From: Reticulitermes speratus | Taxonomy: Eukaryota > Arthropoda > Insecta > Blattodea > Rhinotermitidae | Length of the DNA: 64,000 nt | Assembly: GCA_021186555.1 (NCBI GenBank) | Contig: JAJKFL010000002.1 | Span: forward strand, 5,035,001 to 5,099,000 | Direction of reading: 5' to 3' | Shown here: piece after piece, positions 40,950 to 52,952 of the stretch | Layout: every line of letters begins with the position of its first letter | How positions within the stretch are numbered: position 1 is the first letter of the stretch | Program-made: the position numbers and the translations under genes | Notes under the pieces: generated by a model | What the model was told of the DNA's origin: nothing | Databases searched by the model: none | What the model saw: only the letters and a program-made list of their open reading frames with translations

Positions 40950-43624
40950 ATATTGTTCACACCGTGCTCTGTCGATATCAACTCACAACACTCAGTACAA
41001 CAAAATGCACTATATTGTTCACACCGTGCTCTGTCGATATCAACTCACAACACTCAGACCAACAAAATGCACTATATTGTTCACACCGTGCAATGTCGAT
41101 ATCAACTCACAACATTCAGTACAACAAAATACACTATATTGTTCACACCGTGCACTGTCGATATCAACTCACAACACTCAGTCCAACAAAATGCACTATA
41201 CTGTTCACACCGTGCACTGTCGATATCAACTCACAACACTCAGTCCAACAAAGTGCACTATATTGTTCACACCGTGCACTGTCGATATCAACTCACAACA
41301 CTCAGTCCAACAAAATGCACTATATTGTTCACACCGTGCACTGTCGATATCAACTCACAACACTCAGTCCAACAAAATGCACTATACTGTTCACACCGTG
41401 CACTGTCGATATCAACTCACAACACTCAGTCCAACAAAATGCACTATACTGTTCACACCGTGCACTGTCGATATCAACTCACAACACTCAGTCCAACAAA
41501 ATGCACTATATTGTTCACACCGTGCACTGTCGATATCAACTCACAACACTCAGTCCAACAAAATGCACTATATTGTTCACACCGTGCACTGTCGATATCA
41601 ACTCACAACACTCAGTCCAACAAAATGCACTATATTGTTCACACCGTGCACTGTCGATATCAACTCACAACACTCAGTCCAACAAAATGCACTATACTGT
41701 TCACACCGTGCACTGTCGATATCAACTCACAACACTCAGTCCAACAAAATGCACTATATTGTTCACACCGTGCACTGTCGATATCAACTCACAACACTCA
41801 GTCCAACAAAATGCACTATACTGTTCACACCGTGCACTGTCGATATCAACTCACAACACTCAGTACAACAAAATGCACTATACTGTTCACACCGTGCACT
41901 GTCGATATCAACTCACAACACTCAGTCCAACAAAATGCACTATATTGTTCACACCGTGCACTGTCGATATCAACTCACAACACTCAGTCCAACAAAATGC
42001 ACTATATTGTTCACACCGTGCACTGTCGATATCAACTCACAACACTCAGTCCAACAAAATGCACTATACTGTTCACACCGTGCACTGTCGATATCAACTC
42101 ACAACACTCAGTCCAACAAAATGCACTATATTGTTCACACCGTGCACTGTCGATATCAACTCACAACACTCAGTCCAACAAAATGCACTATATTGTTCAC
42201 ACCGTGCACTGTCGATATCAACTCACAACACTCAGTCCAACAAAATGCACTATATTGTTCACACCGTGCACTGTCGATATCAACTCACAACACTCAGTAC
42301 AACAAAATGCACTATACTGTTCACACCGTGCACTGTCGATATCAACTCACAACACTCAGTCCAACAAAATGCACTATATTGTTCACACCGTGCACTGTCG
42401 ATATCAACTCACAACACTCAGTCCAACAAAATGCACTATATTGTTCACACCGTGCACTGTCGATATCAACTCACAACACTCAGTCCAACAAAATGCACTA
42501 TACTGTTCACACCGTGCACTGTCGATATCAACTCACAACACTCAGTCCAACAAAATGCACTATACTGTTCACACCGTGCACTGTCGATATCAACTCACAA
42601 CACTCAGTCCAACAAAATGCACTATACTGTTCACACCGTGCACTGTCGATATCAACTCACAACACTCAGTCCAACAAAATGCACTATACTGTTCACACCG
42701 TGCACTGTCGATATCAACTCACAACACTCAGTCCAACAAAATGCACTATATTGTTCACACCGTGCACTGTCGATATCAACTCACAACACTCAGTCCAACA
42801 AAATGCACTATATTGTTCACACCGTGCACTGTCGATATCAACTCACAACACTCAGTCCAACAAAATGCACTATATTGTTCACACCGTGCACTGTCGATAT
42901 CAACTCACAACACTCAGTCCAACAAAATGCACTATATTGTTCACACCGTGCACTGTCGATATCAACTCACAACACTCAGTCCAACAAAATGCACTATATT
43001 GTTCACACCGTGCACTGTCGATATCAACTCACAACACTCAGTCCAACAAAATGCACTATATTGTTCACACCGTGCACTGTCGATATCAACTCACAACACT
43101 CAGTCCAACAAAATGCACTATATTGTTCACACCGTGCACTGTCGATATCAACTCACAACACTCAGTCCAACAAAATGCACTATATTGTTCACACCGTGCA
43201 CTGTCGATATCAACTCACAACACTCAGTACAACAAAATGCACTATACTGTTCACACCGTGCACTGTCGATATCAACTCACAACACTCAGTCCAACAAAAT
43301 GCACTATATTGTTCACACCGTGCACTGTCGATATCAACTCACAACACTCAGTCCAACAAAATGCACTATATTGTTCACACCGTGCACTGTCGATATCAAC
43401 TCACAACACTCAGTCCAACAAAATGCACTATACTGTTCACACCGTGCACTGTCGATATCAACTCACAACACTCAGTCCAACAAAATGCACTATACTGTTC
43501 ACACCGTGCACTGTCGATATCAACTCACAACACTCAGTCCAACAAAATGCACTATACTGTTCACACCGTGCACTGTCGATATCAACTCACAACACTCAGT
43601 CCAACAAAATGCACTATACTGTTC
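40950..43624. repeat. 62-bp satellite, about 43 copies
   Basis: The unit runs 'tgttcacaccgtgcactgtc', 'gatatcaactcacaacactc', then 'agtccaacaaaatgcactata'-type sequence. The first three units differ most (gctctg, gcaatg). The only frequent variants are tata[t/c]tgttc and cagt[c/a]caac. All three forward frames stay open for about 2.9 kb because the unit lacks stops in every frame and 62 is not divisible by three; the 960-residue frames are not genes. The order of variants from about 42290 to 42640 recurs at about 43220-43620, marking a multi-unit duplication. Confidence 0.95.
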
Positions 43625-43651
43625 CCAGATATTTTATATTACAATATCACG

Positions 43652-43706
43652 TTGGCCACTGCTACATGTTTCGATCCCTTATGGCATCATCATCAGGGAA
43701 TCACAT
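43652..43706 (-). ncRNA. Hammerhead-like motif at the edge of the 62-bp array
   Basis: On the minus strand: CUGAUGA, U, a GAU-CC..GG-AUC helix with a central mismatch, GAAACAUGUA, then GCAG. Core and stem II are intact; the stem I arms (auucc and gcagu) do not pair well. Confidence 0.45.
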
Positions 43707-43815
43707 TAAACTAACACTGCACAAAAAGAAACTAGCAACCTTTGAATACGGTAGAAAGGTGTGAAAAAGTTCAGCAGTTAAAATGTAGGCACTTCTTTGT
43801 GGGGGGGGGGGGGGG

Positions 43816-44091
43816 CGGGCACGCGGTGGCGCAGTTGGTTGAGGCACTGCTCTACAAGTCTAGGTCGCGGGTTCGATTATCGATGGCGTCATTGGAATTT
43901 TTCGTTGACATAATCCTTTCGGTCGCACTATGGCCCTGGGGTCGACTCAGCCTCTAACAGAAATGAGTACCAGGAATATTTCCTGGGGGGTAAAGGCGGC
44001 CGGTGCGTAGGGCTGACAACCTTACCACCTTCATCTGGGAGCCTCAACGTCTGGAACTCTAAGGGCCTGTAATGGGATTGCTTTTTTACTT
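43816..44091 (+). mobile_element. Family B tRNA-derived SINE
   Basis: It follows a G-run (43800-43816). A box 'tggcgcagttggttgag', B box 'gggttcgattatcgatgg', central block with 'aatgagtaccagg' and 'ggggtaaaggcggccgg', and 3' end 'gggattgctttttt' are all present. It lacks a segment of about 30 bp ('cgattgtctagaaatctgtg') seen in other copies. Confidence 0.85.
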
Positions 44092-44199
44092 TGTAGTATA
44101 GTTTTATAAGTGTAGTGGATCTTGGTATAGAGTATCTCGGAGGCAGCCTACGTACTTAACGAAGGATAACACAGTAGTGTGTTATCTTCCCTCTCCTCT

Positions 44200-44290
44200 C
44201 ATTGAAGGTGTATTGGGGAAGTAGAAGTATAGCTCCACTCATTCTTAACCTCGGCACTGGATGGAGGTGAGTGGTCAGCGTCACGCTGCA
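44200..44290 (-). mobile_element. Fragment of family C SINE
   Basis: 'agtatagctccactcattct' and 'taacctcggcactggatgga' match the 3' third of family C in antisense. The 24-bp array follows immediately. Confidence 0.6.
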
Positions 44291-44309
44291 GAAGTTACGT
44301 TGTTGCGTA

Positions 44310-45350
44310 CTGAATTTGTAGGTAGGTTTTGTACTGCGTTTGTAGGTAGGTTTTGTACTGCATTTGTAGGTAGGTTTTGTACTGCGTTTGTAGGTAGGTT
44401 TTGTACTGCGTTTGTAGGTAGGTTTTGTACTGCATTTGTAGGTAGTTTTTGTACTGCATTTGTAGGTAGGTTTTGTACTGCTTTGTAGGTAGGTTTTGTA
44501 CTGCATTTGTAGGTAGTTTTTGTACTGCATTTGTAGGTAGGTTTTGTGCTGCGTTTGTAGGTAGGTTTTGTACTGCATTTGTAGGTAGTTTTTGTACTGC
44601 ATTTGTAGGTAGGTTTTGTACTGCGTTTGTAGGTAGGTTTTGTACTGCATTTGTAGGTAGGTTTTGTACTGCGTTTGTAGGTAGGTTTTGTATGCATTTG
44701 TAGGTAGGTTTTGTACTGCGTTTGTAGGTAGGTTTTGTACTGCATTTGTAGGTAGGTTTTGTAATGCATTTGTAGGTAGGTTTTGTACTGCATTTGTAGG
44801 TAGGTTTTGTACTGCATTTGTAGGTAGTTTTGTACTGAATTTGTAGGTAGGTTTTGTACTGCATTTGTAGGTAGGTTTTGTACTGCATTTGTAGGTAGGT
44901 TTTGTACTGCATTTGTAGGTAGGTTTTGTACTGCATTTGTAGGTAGGTTTTGTACTGAATTTGTAGGTAGGTTTTGTACTGCATTTGTAGGTAGGTTTTG
45001 TACTGCATTTGTAGGTAGGTTTTGTACTGCATTTGTAGGTAGGTTTTGTACTGCATTTGTAGGTAGGTTTTGTACTGCTTTGTAGGTAGGTTTTGTACTG
45101 AATTTGTAGGTAGGTTTTGTACTGCATTTGTAGGTAGGTTTTGTACTGCATTTGTAGGTAGGTTTTGTACTGCATTTAGTAGGTTTTTATAGAGTTTTGT
45201 AATGCATTTGTAGGTAGTTTTGTACTGCAATTTGTAGGTAGGTTTTGTACTGCATTTGTAGGTAGGTTTTGTACTGAATTTTAGGTAGGTTTTGTACTGC
45301 ATTTGTAGGAGGTTTTGTACTGAATTTGTAGGTAGGTTTTTGTACTCAGC
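44310..45350. repeat. 24-bp satellite, about 43 copies
   Basis: The unit is 'gtaggtaggttttgtactgc' plus attt, with variants cgttt, aattt and loss of one base. Period 24 explains the long minus-strand frames rich in YKTYLQ or TKPTYK. Units near 45150-45345 are more degraded than those inside, as expected at an array edge. Confidence 0.95.
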
Positions 45351-45830
45351 CCTTTGTAGTAGTTATGTTGCTCAACCAGTTTTATAATGGAAACCTAAGC
45401 AAGTGACGAATACACGTGACAGTGTTGAAGAAAATTCTCATTTATTTCATCGTTTGTGAGAAAGTAATACGTTACAGAATGTGATGACTGTTTATAGTCT
45501 TTCTGTTATCGCCTGTACGTGTCATGCTTTGTACCGAGAGGCGTGATTCATGTACTGACGTAACTGATTCACCTAATTAATGTAAGCTCTCATACTTTTA
45601 TCGCGTCGTGAAGTTGACCACCCCTCCCCCCCAAAAGCCTAGAATAATTATTGCAATATGAACTAAAATAATACAGTGCTGAGAAACAGTTTTGGGCGAT
45701 TTTGTCAGGGTCATGGGAAAACCATTATTCCCCTCCTCCTCTTTTCCGCTGACCTTTGGTCTGCAAGAAATGTTGTTGTTTTTAAATATAATAGTTTTAA
45801 CGGATACGATGCGTCGTAACGAGGTTGTGT
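45351..45830. other. Anonymous sequence
   Basis: No gene or element was recognised. Confidence 0.3.
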
Positions 45831-45874
45831 AATGGCTGTCGTTACGGAGTACGTTTGTAAGAATGTGTTAGTGT

Positions 45875-46335
45875 TTGTGTGCACAGTTGAAGTTTGTCAG
45901 AATTGGTGTTTAGTGTTTGTGTGCCCACAGTTCAACGTTTGTACAGAATTGGTGTTTAGTGTTTGTGTGCCAGTGACGTTTGTCAGAATTGGTGTTAGTG
46001 TTGTCCCACAGTTCAACGTTTGTACAATTGTTTAGTTTGTTGCCAGTTAGTTGTGTTGTTTAGTGTTTGTGTCCCATTGAACGTTGTACAGAATGTGTTA
46101 GTGTTTGTGTGCCCACAGTTGAACGTTTGTACAGAATTGTGTTTAGTGTTTTGCACAGTTAAGTTTGTACAGATTTGTGTTTAGTTGTTGCCCACAGTTG
46201 AACGTTTGTACAGAATTGGTGTTTAGTGTTTGTGTGCCCACAGTTGAACGTTTGTACAGAATTGGTGTTTAGTGTTTTGTGCCAGTTGAGTTTGTACAGA
46301 TTGGGTTAGTGTTTGTGTGCCCAAAGTTCAACGTT
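45875..46335. repeat. ~46-bp degenerate minisatellite, about 10 copies
   Basis: Units of 'gttgaacgtttgtacagaat' plus 'tggtgtttagtgtttgtgtg' and cccaca, with many single-base losses. The high deletion rate contrasts with the clean arrays next to it. Confidence 0.85.
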
Positions 46336-46339
46336 TCCG

Positions 46340-46495
46340 CAATTTGCTTCCCGGCCTTTGCGACGAGCCGATCACTCGTTCAGAGGAGTCCTATCGGATG
46401 TGTGTGTGTGTGTCTAATTGGGTGTGATCTAGAAACCTCAATAGTTAGCCGGCTTAGGCCTTAGTTGGGCCTGTTGCTCTACAGAGAAGAAAATT
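46340..46495 (+). mobile_element. Degenerate family D SINE, 3' half
   Basis: 'gcgacgagccgatcactcgt', 'cagaggagtcctatcgg' and 'gccggcttaggcc' keep family D order. The head is missing. Confidence 0.65.
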
Positions 46496-46771
46496 TGCAG
46501 GTACGTTGAAAATTCTGCCTGACGTGTCTGGAAGGCGTTATGTGGCGATCGTACGTAAAAAATTGCAATAAACAGATTGGACTTAATGTACGCTAAGCAA
46601 AAAGTGCGCATTTCGGGAAGTAAGAAGGAAGTCTAGGCTGAAGGATGCCAGGTTGTTTATATCTGTTAGAAATTACAGTAATATTTGGAGTGCGAGAATT
46701 GGCAAGTTTCATTCATAACTGCAGTAGGAACTACAGTGGTGTTTTCACAATAAAGCGTACTTGTATGTACT

Positions 46772-46945
46772 TCTGGGATATTACGCAGCGTTGAGTGGTA
46801 GTTCTGTACCGACGTTTCGGGACAACCTGTCGGTCCCATCTTCAAGGGTCTTGGACTTCTTGACGCTTGAAGATGGGACCGATAGGTTGTCCCCGAAACG
46901 TCGGTACATAACTACCGCTCGACGCTGCGTGATATGTCAGAAGAT
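46772..46945. mobile_element. Inverted pair of hammerhead-like arms (GUC type)
   Basis: Left (46772-46856) and right (46862-46945) arms are near-complementary, running 'gcagcgttgagtggtagttc', 'tgtaccgacgtttcgggaca' and so on. Each arm has UUGAAGA, U, GGGAC..GUCCC (or GGGA..CCCC), GAAACGUC and GGUAC. C3 is U in both. A single right-type arm lies at 6741-6866. Confidence 0.6.
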
Positions 46946-47068
46946 CGCAGATCTCATCTATATCGTGGCGGAAACCTGAACTACACGCATCTGTGCGTGT
47001 AGTTCCATTATTACTTTCTTCCTTTGGAATCGTCCTACACACCCTGGAAGGCAACACCAGCTATTTGT

Positions 47069-47597
47069 CAGTGTTTTCCAACCTTTCTTAAATGGAGGAA
47101 GCCCTAAAATAATTTTAATTTTCCGAGGAACCCCCTACCTATAAAAATGACAACATAACAGAGGGAGTTGGTAGCTCACATAGACGTTATTCCAGTACAG
47201 TAGAACCCCCTGTATCCGCGGATTCGGTATCCGCGGTTTACTGCGGACCGAAAATATTAACACATTCACTGCCAAAGTCGACCATGGTCGATTTAAGTAT
47301 TTACGTTTTAATTTGCCAGCGTCGACTTTAGTCGATCTAAAGTTTACTTGTAAAGGGTTCGCTACTATCCGCGGTTTCGGGCATCCGCGGTAGGTCTTGG
47401 GAACGTATCATCCGCGGATACGGGGAGACTACTGTATTTCCAATTGGCAGGCAAGAATTTCTGTGACATTTGAGATATATTTGGAACTTTTCGCAGTATT
47501 TCAAGATTTTTTGTTCATTTAGGCCATGATTTCTCGCGGAATCCCTGTGTTCCGTGGAGCCCTACGTTTCCGTACAACCCTTTTTGGGGGAACACTG
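47069..47597. mobile_element. hAT-like element interrupted by a Tigger-like MITE
   Basis: The ends 'cagtgttttccaacctttct' and, on the complement, 'cagtgttcccccaaaaaggg' are inverted hAT-style termini. 'ggaagccctaaaataatttt' and 'ggaatccctgtgttccgtgg' are subterminal. An 8-bp duplication is not visible. The inner 47196-47436 is a separate insertion. Confidence 0.6.
47196..47436. mobile_element. Tigger-like MITE, 241 bp (TATCCGCGG type)
   Basis: The ends 'tacagtagaaccccctgtat' and, on the complement, 'tacagtagtctccccgtatc' are inverted, followed by ccgcgga on both sides and bounded by TA. The ends closely resemble those of animal Tigger elements. The inner 'aaagtcgaccatggtcgatt' and 'cgtcgactttagtcgatc' form a second small palindrome. 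Confidence 0.8.
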
Positions 47598-47737
47598 ATC
47601 TCGAGACAGTTCGTCTTCACCTCGGCACGTCACTGATGATAACACCTGGGCGATGTGATGTGACTTTCACATTTGTCCTTCTTTACAGTACCATGTACTA
47701 CGTTTATGTAAGATATATACATAGTTTTTTTTATAAA

Positions 47738-47928
47738 TACATTCGAACTCGGTTATAACGTCGTGATAGGGACTGAATATTTTGTGTCGTTATAAACGAG
47801 TGTCGTTATAACCGAGGAATATAATGTTACGTTAACAGTGAGGAATTAATTGCTACCACAGAATATCTGACGTTATAGGACGAGGTGTCGCATAAACCGA
47901 TGTCGTTATAAGCGGGGTTCGAACTGTA
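47738..47928. mobile_element. T1 Tigger-like MITE
   Basis: Reverse orientation relative to 13141-13329; all inner landmarks are present. Confidence 0.8.
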
Positions 47929-47929
47929 A

Positions 47930-48733
47930 TTACTGCAAGAGGTGTACTGTGCATCCTGTGTCCAGCAGGCAAACTCATTTGACGATTATTGTACTAGTGG
48001 TAATAGTATTAACAATAGCATAATGGTATTAGTAACAGTTCGCTATTCATGTTTAAATAAGAGGATCCTGAACTCTTGAAGATATGCGAGGTAACAGTAC
48101 AGTTAGCTGTTAGCTGCTGGCCTGCGATAACAGTATTTAGCTAATTTGCAATGTTGTCGGGAGTTTGAAATGGAGGTCCACATTTCTTTATAACAAGGCG
48201 CAGTAGGAATATTCTAACGCATTTTACAAGAGAACCGACCAGCAAGTAACTACCGCAGTGCGCAGACGCCGGACGTGAAATGAGCAGTTGCTGACACGTT
48301 TGCCTTGTTTGGACGTAAATTGAAAATGACAGTAATTCAGTTCTAGCTATTACTGTAGTATCTTAAAACGTGCATTGCCATTACCAACAGCGTCACCACC
48401 TCATCAAGAACGACCACAAAGGCGGTTTGCGTGATGTTGCAGAGTCATTAGATGGACAGACAGGCGGCAGACCAGGTTGTTTACATCTAACCTGAAGCTA
48501 AATATGTAATGACTTTGTCACAAGGATCGACGATGATCGGGGAAAAATGGTTGCGTACACGCAGCGCGTGTAACGAGTGTTCAGATGAGTACTGCCAGTG
48601 GACTTTGCATGTTACTGAAGTGGTAATACGCAACTTTTGCGATGTCTCGTTGACATTGGTGATTGTTTATTGCAGATGTATTAGTGTATCTGTTGCAAAG
48701 ATGCTGATAATACAGTAACGCACTGTTTATGAT
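47930..48733. other. Anonymous sequence
   Basis: No gene was recognised. Confidence 0.3.
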
Positions 48734-48734
48734 A

Positions 48735-48919
48735 TAAGTCGAACTCGGTTATAACGTCACGAAAGGGACTGAATATTTTGTGTCGTTATAAACGAGTGTT
48801 GTTATAACCGAGGACTATTATGTTGTGGTTAACAGTGAGGAATTAATTGGTACCACAGAACTTCTGACGTTATAGACTAAGTGTCGCATAAACCAATGTC
48901 GTTATAAGCGGGTTTGACT
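48735..48919. mobile_element. T1 Tigger-like MITE
   Basis: Same orientation as 47738-47928. The outermost bases are slightly decayed. Confidence 0.75.
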
Positions 48920-48973
48920 TTTTCTTTCTACAAGTGATTGCGAGTTTGTTATTCACATGTGAACTTTCAAAAA

Positions 48974-49158
48974 TACAGTCAAACCCGGTTATAACGACAT
49001 CGGTTTATATGACATCCCGCTTATAGCGTCAGATGTCATGTGATACCAATTAATTCCTGTTAACCATAACATTACACTCCTCGGTTATAACAACACTCGT
49101 TTATAACGACACAACATATTCAGTCCCTTTCATGACGTTATAACCGAGTTAGACTGTA
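48974..49158. mobile_element. T1 Tigger-like MITE, opposite orientation
   Basis: TA-bounded copy in the opposite orientation to its neighbour at 48735, only 54 bp away, so the two could form a large hairpin. Confidence 0.8.
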
Positions 49159-49384
49159 TATTTACAGTCTACTTTGTATTATCCGGGTTAATTGTGGGGT
49201 ACACGAGACAAATAATACTAAACTTACACTTTATTGAGCCACGAACAAAACATAACACATTTATTTACTGTATACATAATACGTAGCACGGATTATGTTT
49301 GTTTTGTTACGCAAACAGTTCGTGATGATTTGTATTGACACAGAAATTTTCTGTTGAAAATGTTTCTTGACGAAACATCCAAAC

Positions 49385-49560
49385 TGTTTAAGACCTGCTC
49401 TGGGTTCCACCCAGCCTCCTGTTCAACGGGTACAGTGGCTTTTTTTTTTTCCCGGGGCTAGAGTGGCCGGAGTATGAAGCAGACCACTCACCTATTATCT
49501 AGTGAGGTTAACAATGAGTGGAGCTATACCCCTACTCCCCCCTGTGTGTCGTCATGACGT
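49385..49560 (+). mobile_element. Degenerate family C SINE, head missing
   Basis: 'ccacccagcctcctgttcaa', 'cccggggctagagtggccgg' and 'agtggagctatacccctact' follow family C order with many changes. Confidence 0.6.
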
Positions 49561-49675
49561 GCACAGGTACAACTGTGCCTCTGTCCTTGTACTTCGTACT
49601 GCTCCATGCTGACTGCGTCACAGTCCGTCCGTCAGTGTGGCGCTGCTGTATCGGCACACGTCAGTGGTTAGGCGC

Positions 49676-50190
49676 ATGCGCAAAATTGCGAAAAGCCACT
49701 AATAGCGTCATCTGTCTGTCCGTCCGTCCGCATGGAAGAACTCGGCTCCCACCTGACGGATTTTCATGAATTTTTATAATTTGAGATTGTTTTCGAAAAT
49801 CTGTCGAGAAAATTCAAGTTTCATTAAAATCTAACAAGAATAACGGTACTTTACATGAAGACCTATTTACATTTATGATAATATCTCGCTGAATTCTTCT
49901 TAGAATGAGAAATGTTTCAGACAAAAGTTGTAGAGAAAATCAAAACACACATTTTATGTTCAATAATGTTTTTTCCGAAAATCGTACCGTTTATGAGATA
50001 ATGTCGAAAAATATTGTAAGCCAGACAAGCCACAGATGACAATATAATACGGCGCATGCGCTTTGCATGCTGGATAACTAAGGCTACAGACACACACTCA
50101 GAATATGTAATACTTATTGCTTTTCCACTGCAACAATGGTTACGCGAACGCGCCTTAATGTTACGTTATACGTACATTGCCTGTATTGTA
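49676..50190 (+). mobile_element. Family H dispersed repeat, ~510 bp
   Basis: It shares nearly its whole length with 60940-61455. Blocks include 'ctcggctcccacctgacgga', 'ttctgtcgagaaaattcaag'-type sequence, 'gaatgagaaatgtttcagac' and 'acgcgaacgcgcc'. No clear inverted ends or tRNA boxes were found, so the class is unknown. Short open frames across it are not conserved. Confidence 0.7.
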
Positions 50191-50528
50191 GTTTTGTGTA
50201 TTTGCACAGTCGTTCCTGTGAAGGCAGATACGGAACGTCGCCACTGTGTCAGTGCAGAAGGCTGTGAAGAAGACGAGAGATGCCATACTGCGTAACGCTG
50301 GTGCACGCATATACCAGTGTCGAGCAGACTGTCTCTAATGCTGTCCTTCCAGTATTCAGTTAATTCGTCGGAACCGTTCTTACGTAACTCTCGATTTGTT
50401 ACGTTTGACGTCATAAGTGTTTTGTTTTCGTTGCGTTTAGTCGTACTCGGCATAAAATGATGGTTAACTAATTAATAGCCGGATAGAAGAACTGGATTTT
50501 AAATGTAGCTCACATTGGTTTAGAAGGT
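50191..50528. other. Anonymous sequence
   Basis: No gene was recognised. Confidence 0.25.
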
Positions 50529-50529
50529 C

Positions 50530-51905
50530 TGTATTTTGTTCCTTTAAAAGCGAATATAAACCTGAATTATATATAAAGATCCAGCTCGTACCGCGCAGTA
50601 AACACACTCCGTCTCAGTTATACAAACCAGCAGTTAATGTTGTACAGTGAAATAATCGCTGTTTGTTCTGAGATTTACACAAAACACATAAATACAGTCC
50701 GTACCGCGCAGTAAACACACTCCGTCTCAGTTATACAAACCAATCAGTTAATGTTGTACAGTGAAATAATCGCTGTTTGTTCTGAGATCCACACAAAACA
50801 CATAAATACAGTCCGTACCGCGCAGTAAACACACTCCGTCTCAGTTATACAAACCAGTCAGTTAATGTTGTACAGTGAAATAATCGCTGTTTGTTCTGAG
50901 ATCCACACAAAACACATAAATACAGTCCGTACCGCGCAGTAAACACACTCCGTCTCAGTTATACAAACCAGTCAGTTAATGCTGTACAGTGAAATAATCG
51001 CTGTTTGTTCTGAGATCCACACAAAACACATAAATACAGTCCGTACCGCGCAGTAAACACACTCCGTCTCAGTTATACAAACCAGTCAGTTAATGCTGTA
51101 CAGTGAAATAATCGCTGTTTGTTCTGAGATCCACACAAAACACATAAATACAGTCCGTACCGCGCAGTAAACACACTCCGTCTCAGTTATACAAACCAGT
51201 CAGTTAATGCTGTACAGTGAAATAATCGCTCTTTGTTCTGAGATCCACACAAAACATAAATACAGTCCGTACCGCGCAGTAAACACATCCGTCTCAGTTA
51301 TACAAACCAGTCAGTTAATGCTGTAACAGTGATAATAATCGCTGTTTGTTCTGAGATCCACACAAAACAATAAATAACAGTCCGTACCGCGCAGTAAACA
51401 CACTCCGTCTCAGTTATACAAACCAGTCAGTTAATGTTGTACAGTGAAATAATCGCTGTTTGTTCTGAGATCCACACAAAACACATAAATACAGTCCGTA
51501 CCGCGCAGTAAACACACTCCGTCTCAGTTATACAAACCAGTCAGTTAATGTTGTACAGTGAAATAATCGCTGTTTGTTCTGAGATCCACACAAAACACAT
51601 AAATACAGTCCGTACCGCGCAGTAAACACACTCCGTCTCAGTTATACAAACCAGTCAGTTAATGTTGTACAGTGAAATAATCGCTGTTTGTTCTGAGATC
51701 CACACAAAACACATAAATACAGTCCGTACCGCGCAGTAAACACACTCCGTCTCAGTTATACAAACCAGTCAGTTAATGCTGTACAGTGAAATAATCGCTG
51801 TTTGTTCTGAGATCCACACAAAACACATAAATACACTGTGTGGGCAGAACGTAGAATTGTCCGTACCGCGCAGTAAACACACTATATCTCAGTTATACAA
51901 ACCAA
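50530..51905 (+). mobile_element. TTAA-type MITE with about 11 x 114-bp array, right end rearranged
   Basis: Left-end sequence 'cctttaaaagcgaatataaa' and 'cctgaattatatataaagat' is followed by units from 50588. After 'cactgtgtgggcagaacgta' at 51834 the sequence jumps back into a diverged unit start ('ccgtaccgcgcagtaaacac') and then into other DNA, so the right terminus is lost. Several units carry single-base indels. Confidence 0.75.
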
Positions 51906-52950
51906 ATAACTTTTATTGGATACAGTATAATTCTTATAATTCCTTATATTTCCATTCTCTCGTTGGTAGAAATATGGCCACTTTAAAGCATTCGCCGACA
52001 CCATTTGAATATTTTTTTTTTGTTGATATACGAAGTGTTCGTTTTAAGCAACAGGTTCCAAGATGGCAGTGGGCTGCTTTACCGACTTTTTCTGTAACAT
52101 TGGAGAAGTTGCATCGTGGACGGAGTCGAGTTATTAAGTGGGTTAGACGGCGACACCTGTGCCTGCCACTCTGCGTGTTGCAGACCGCGCCAACTGAAAT
52201 AAAATTGGGAAAATATATCTGAGCGACGCAAAGAAGTAATCTGTCGAGCCCAGAGCCAGCCAATGAAGCCCGTCAAGTGTGGAAATTCCGTGCGTTTCCG
52301 TAGTTAATACAAAGGATCTTGGGAAATGATTTGGGTAAATGTTCGGTTTGCGTGTGTGTGTGTGTGTGGGTGTGTGTGGGTGGGGGGATTACAGGAAGAC
52401 GGGTTCTACAGGATTTACTGAAAATTATTCTGATACAATACTGTAATGAGTGACGGTGATGGTGGTGGTCTTTTTTAAATGACATTTTCTCGTACGTCTG
52501 TGTGTTGGTTTCAACATGTCGACAGGGCTGAGTACTCATCAGCAAGTATTCATTGTACTTCGTCCACTTGCAGACTTTAATTTTATAGTTTTTTTTTCTG
52601 CTAATTTAGATCTAATCAGGTAGGTATAGGCATAAAATATTAATTTAAGTTTGGAATCGATCTTTTTTTTGCCTACGAAGCGTGTTCCAGGCGGTATTAG
52701 AATCGGTTATTAATAAGGGAATTTACGTGTCTTCGTGGAAATGTGTTTAATTTTCCTGTCTTATGCTTTGTTTTAAAAACGTCACTAAAATGAGGTTCCT
52801 GTTACACATATCGACTTTAATATCGATTTGAAAGGGAGAATATCCACTTAACATGTTTTGTTTATTCTTTAGTTGAAAGTCAGTCCATTTATCTTTTGTT
52901 GTAGAAATGAGGATACGTGTTTTTGAGAGAAGCATTGTCAAAATTGTCTT
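51906..52950. other. Anonymous sequence
   Basis: It holds (tg)n with G interruptions at 52350-52387. Overlapping open frames at 51934-52276 show no recognised motif. Confidence 0.3.
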
Positions 52951-52952
52951 CA

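Noticed and set aside
40818..43764. Three overlapping forward frames of about 960 residues
   Set aside because: They are fully explained by a stop-free 62-bp tandem unit read in three frames; there is no domain, no codon bias and no start context.
44156..45302. Minus-strand frames of 335-339 residues rich in YKTYLQ / TKPTYK
   Set aside because: The 24-bp period keeps frames open; single-base losses in the array switch frames freely, so no protein is under selection.
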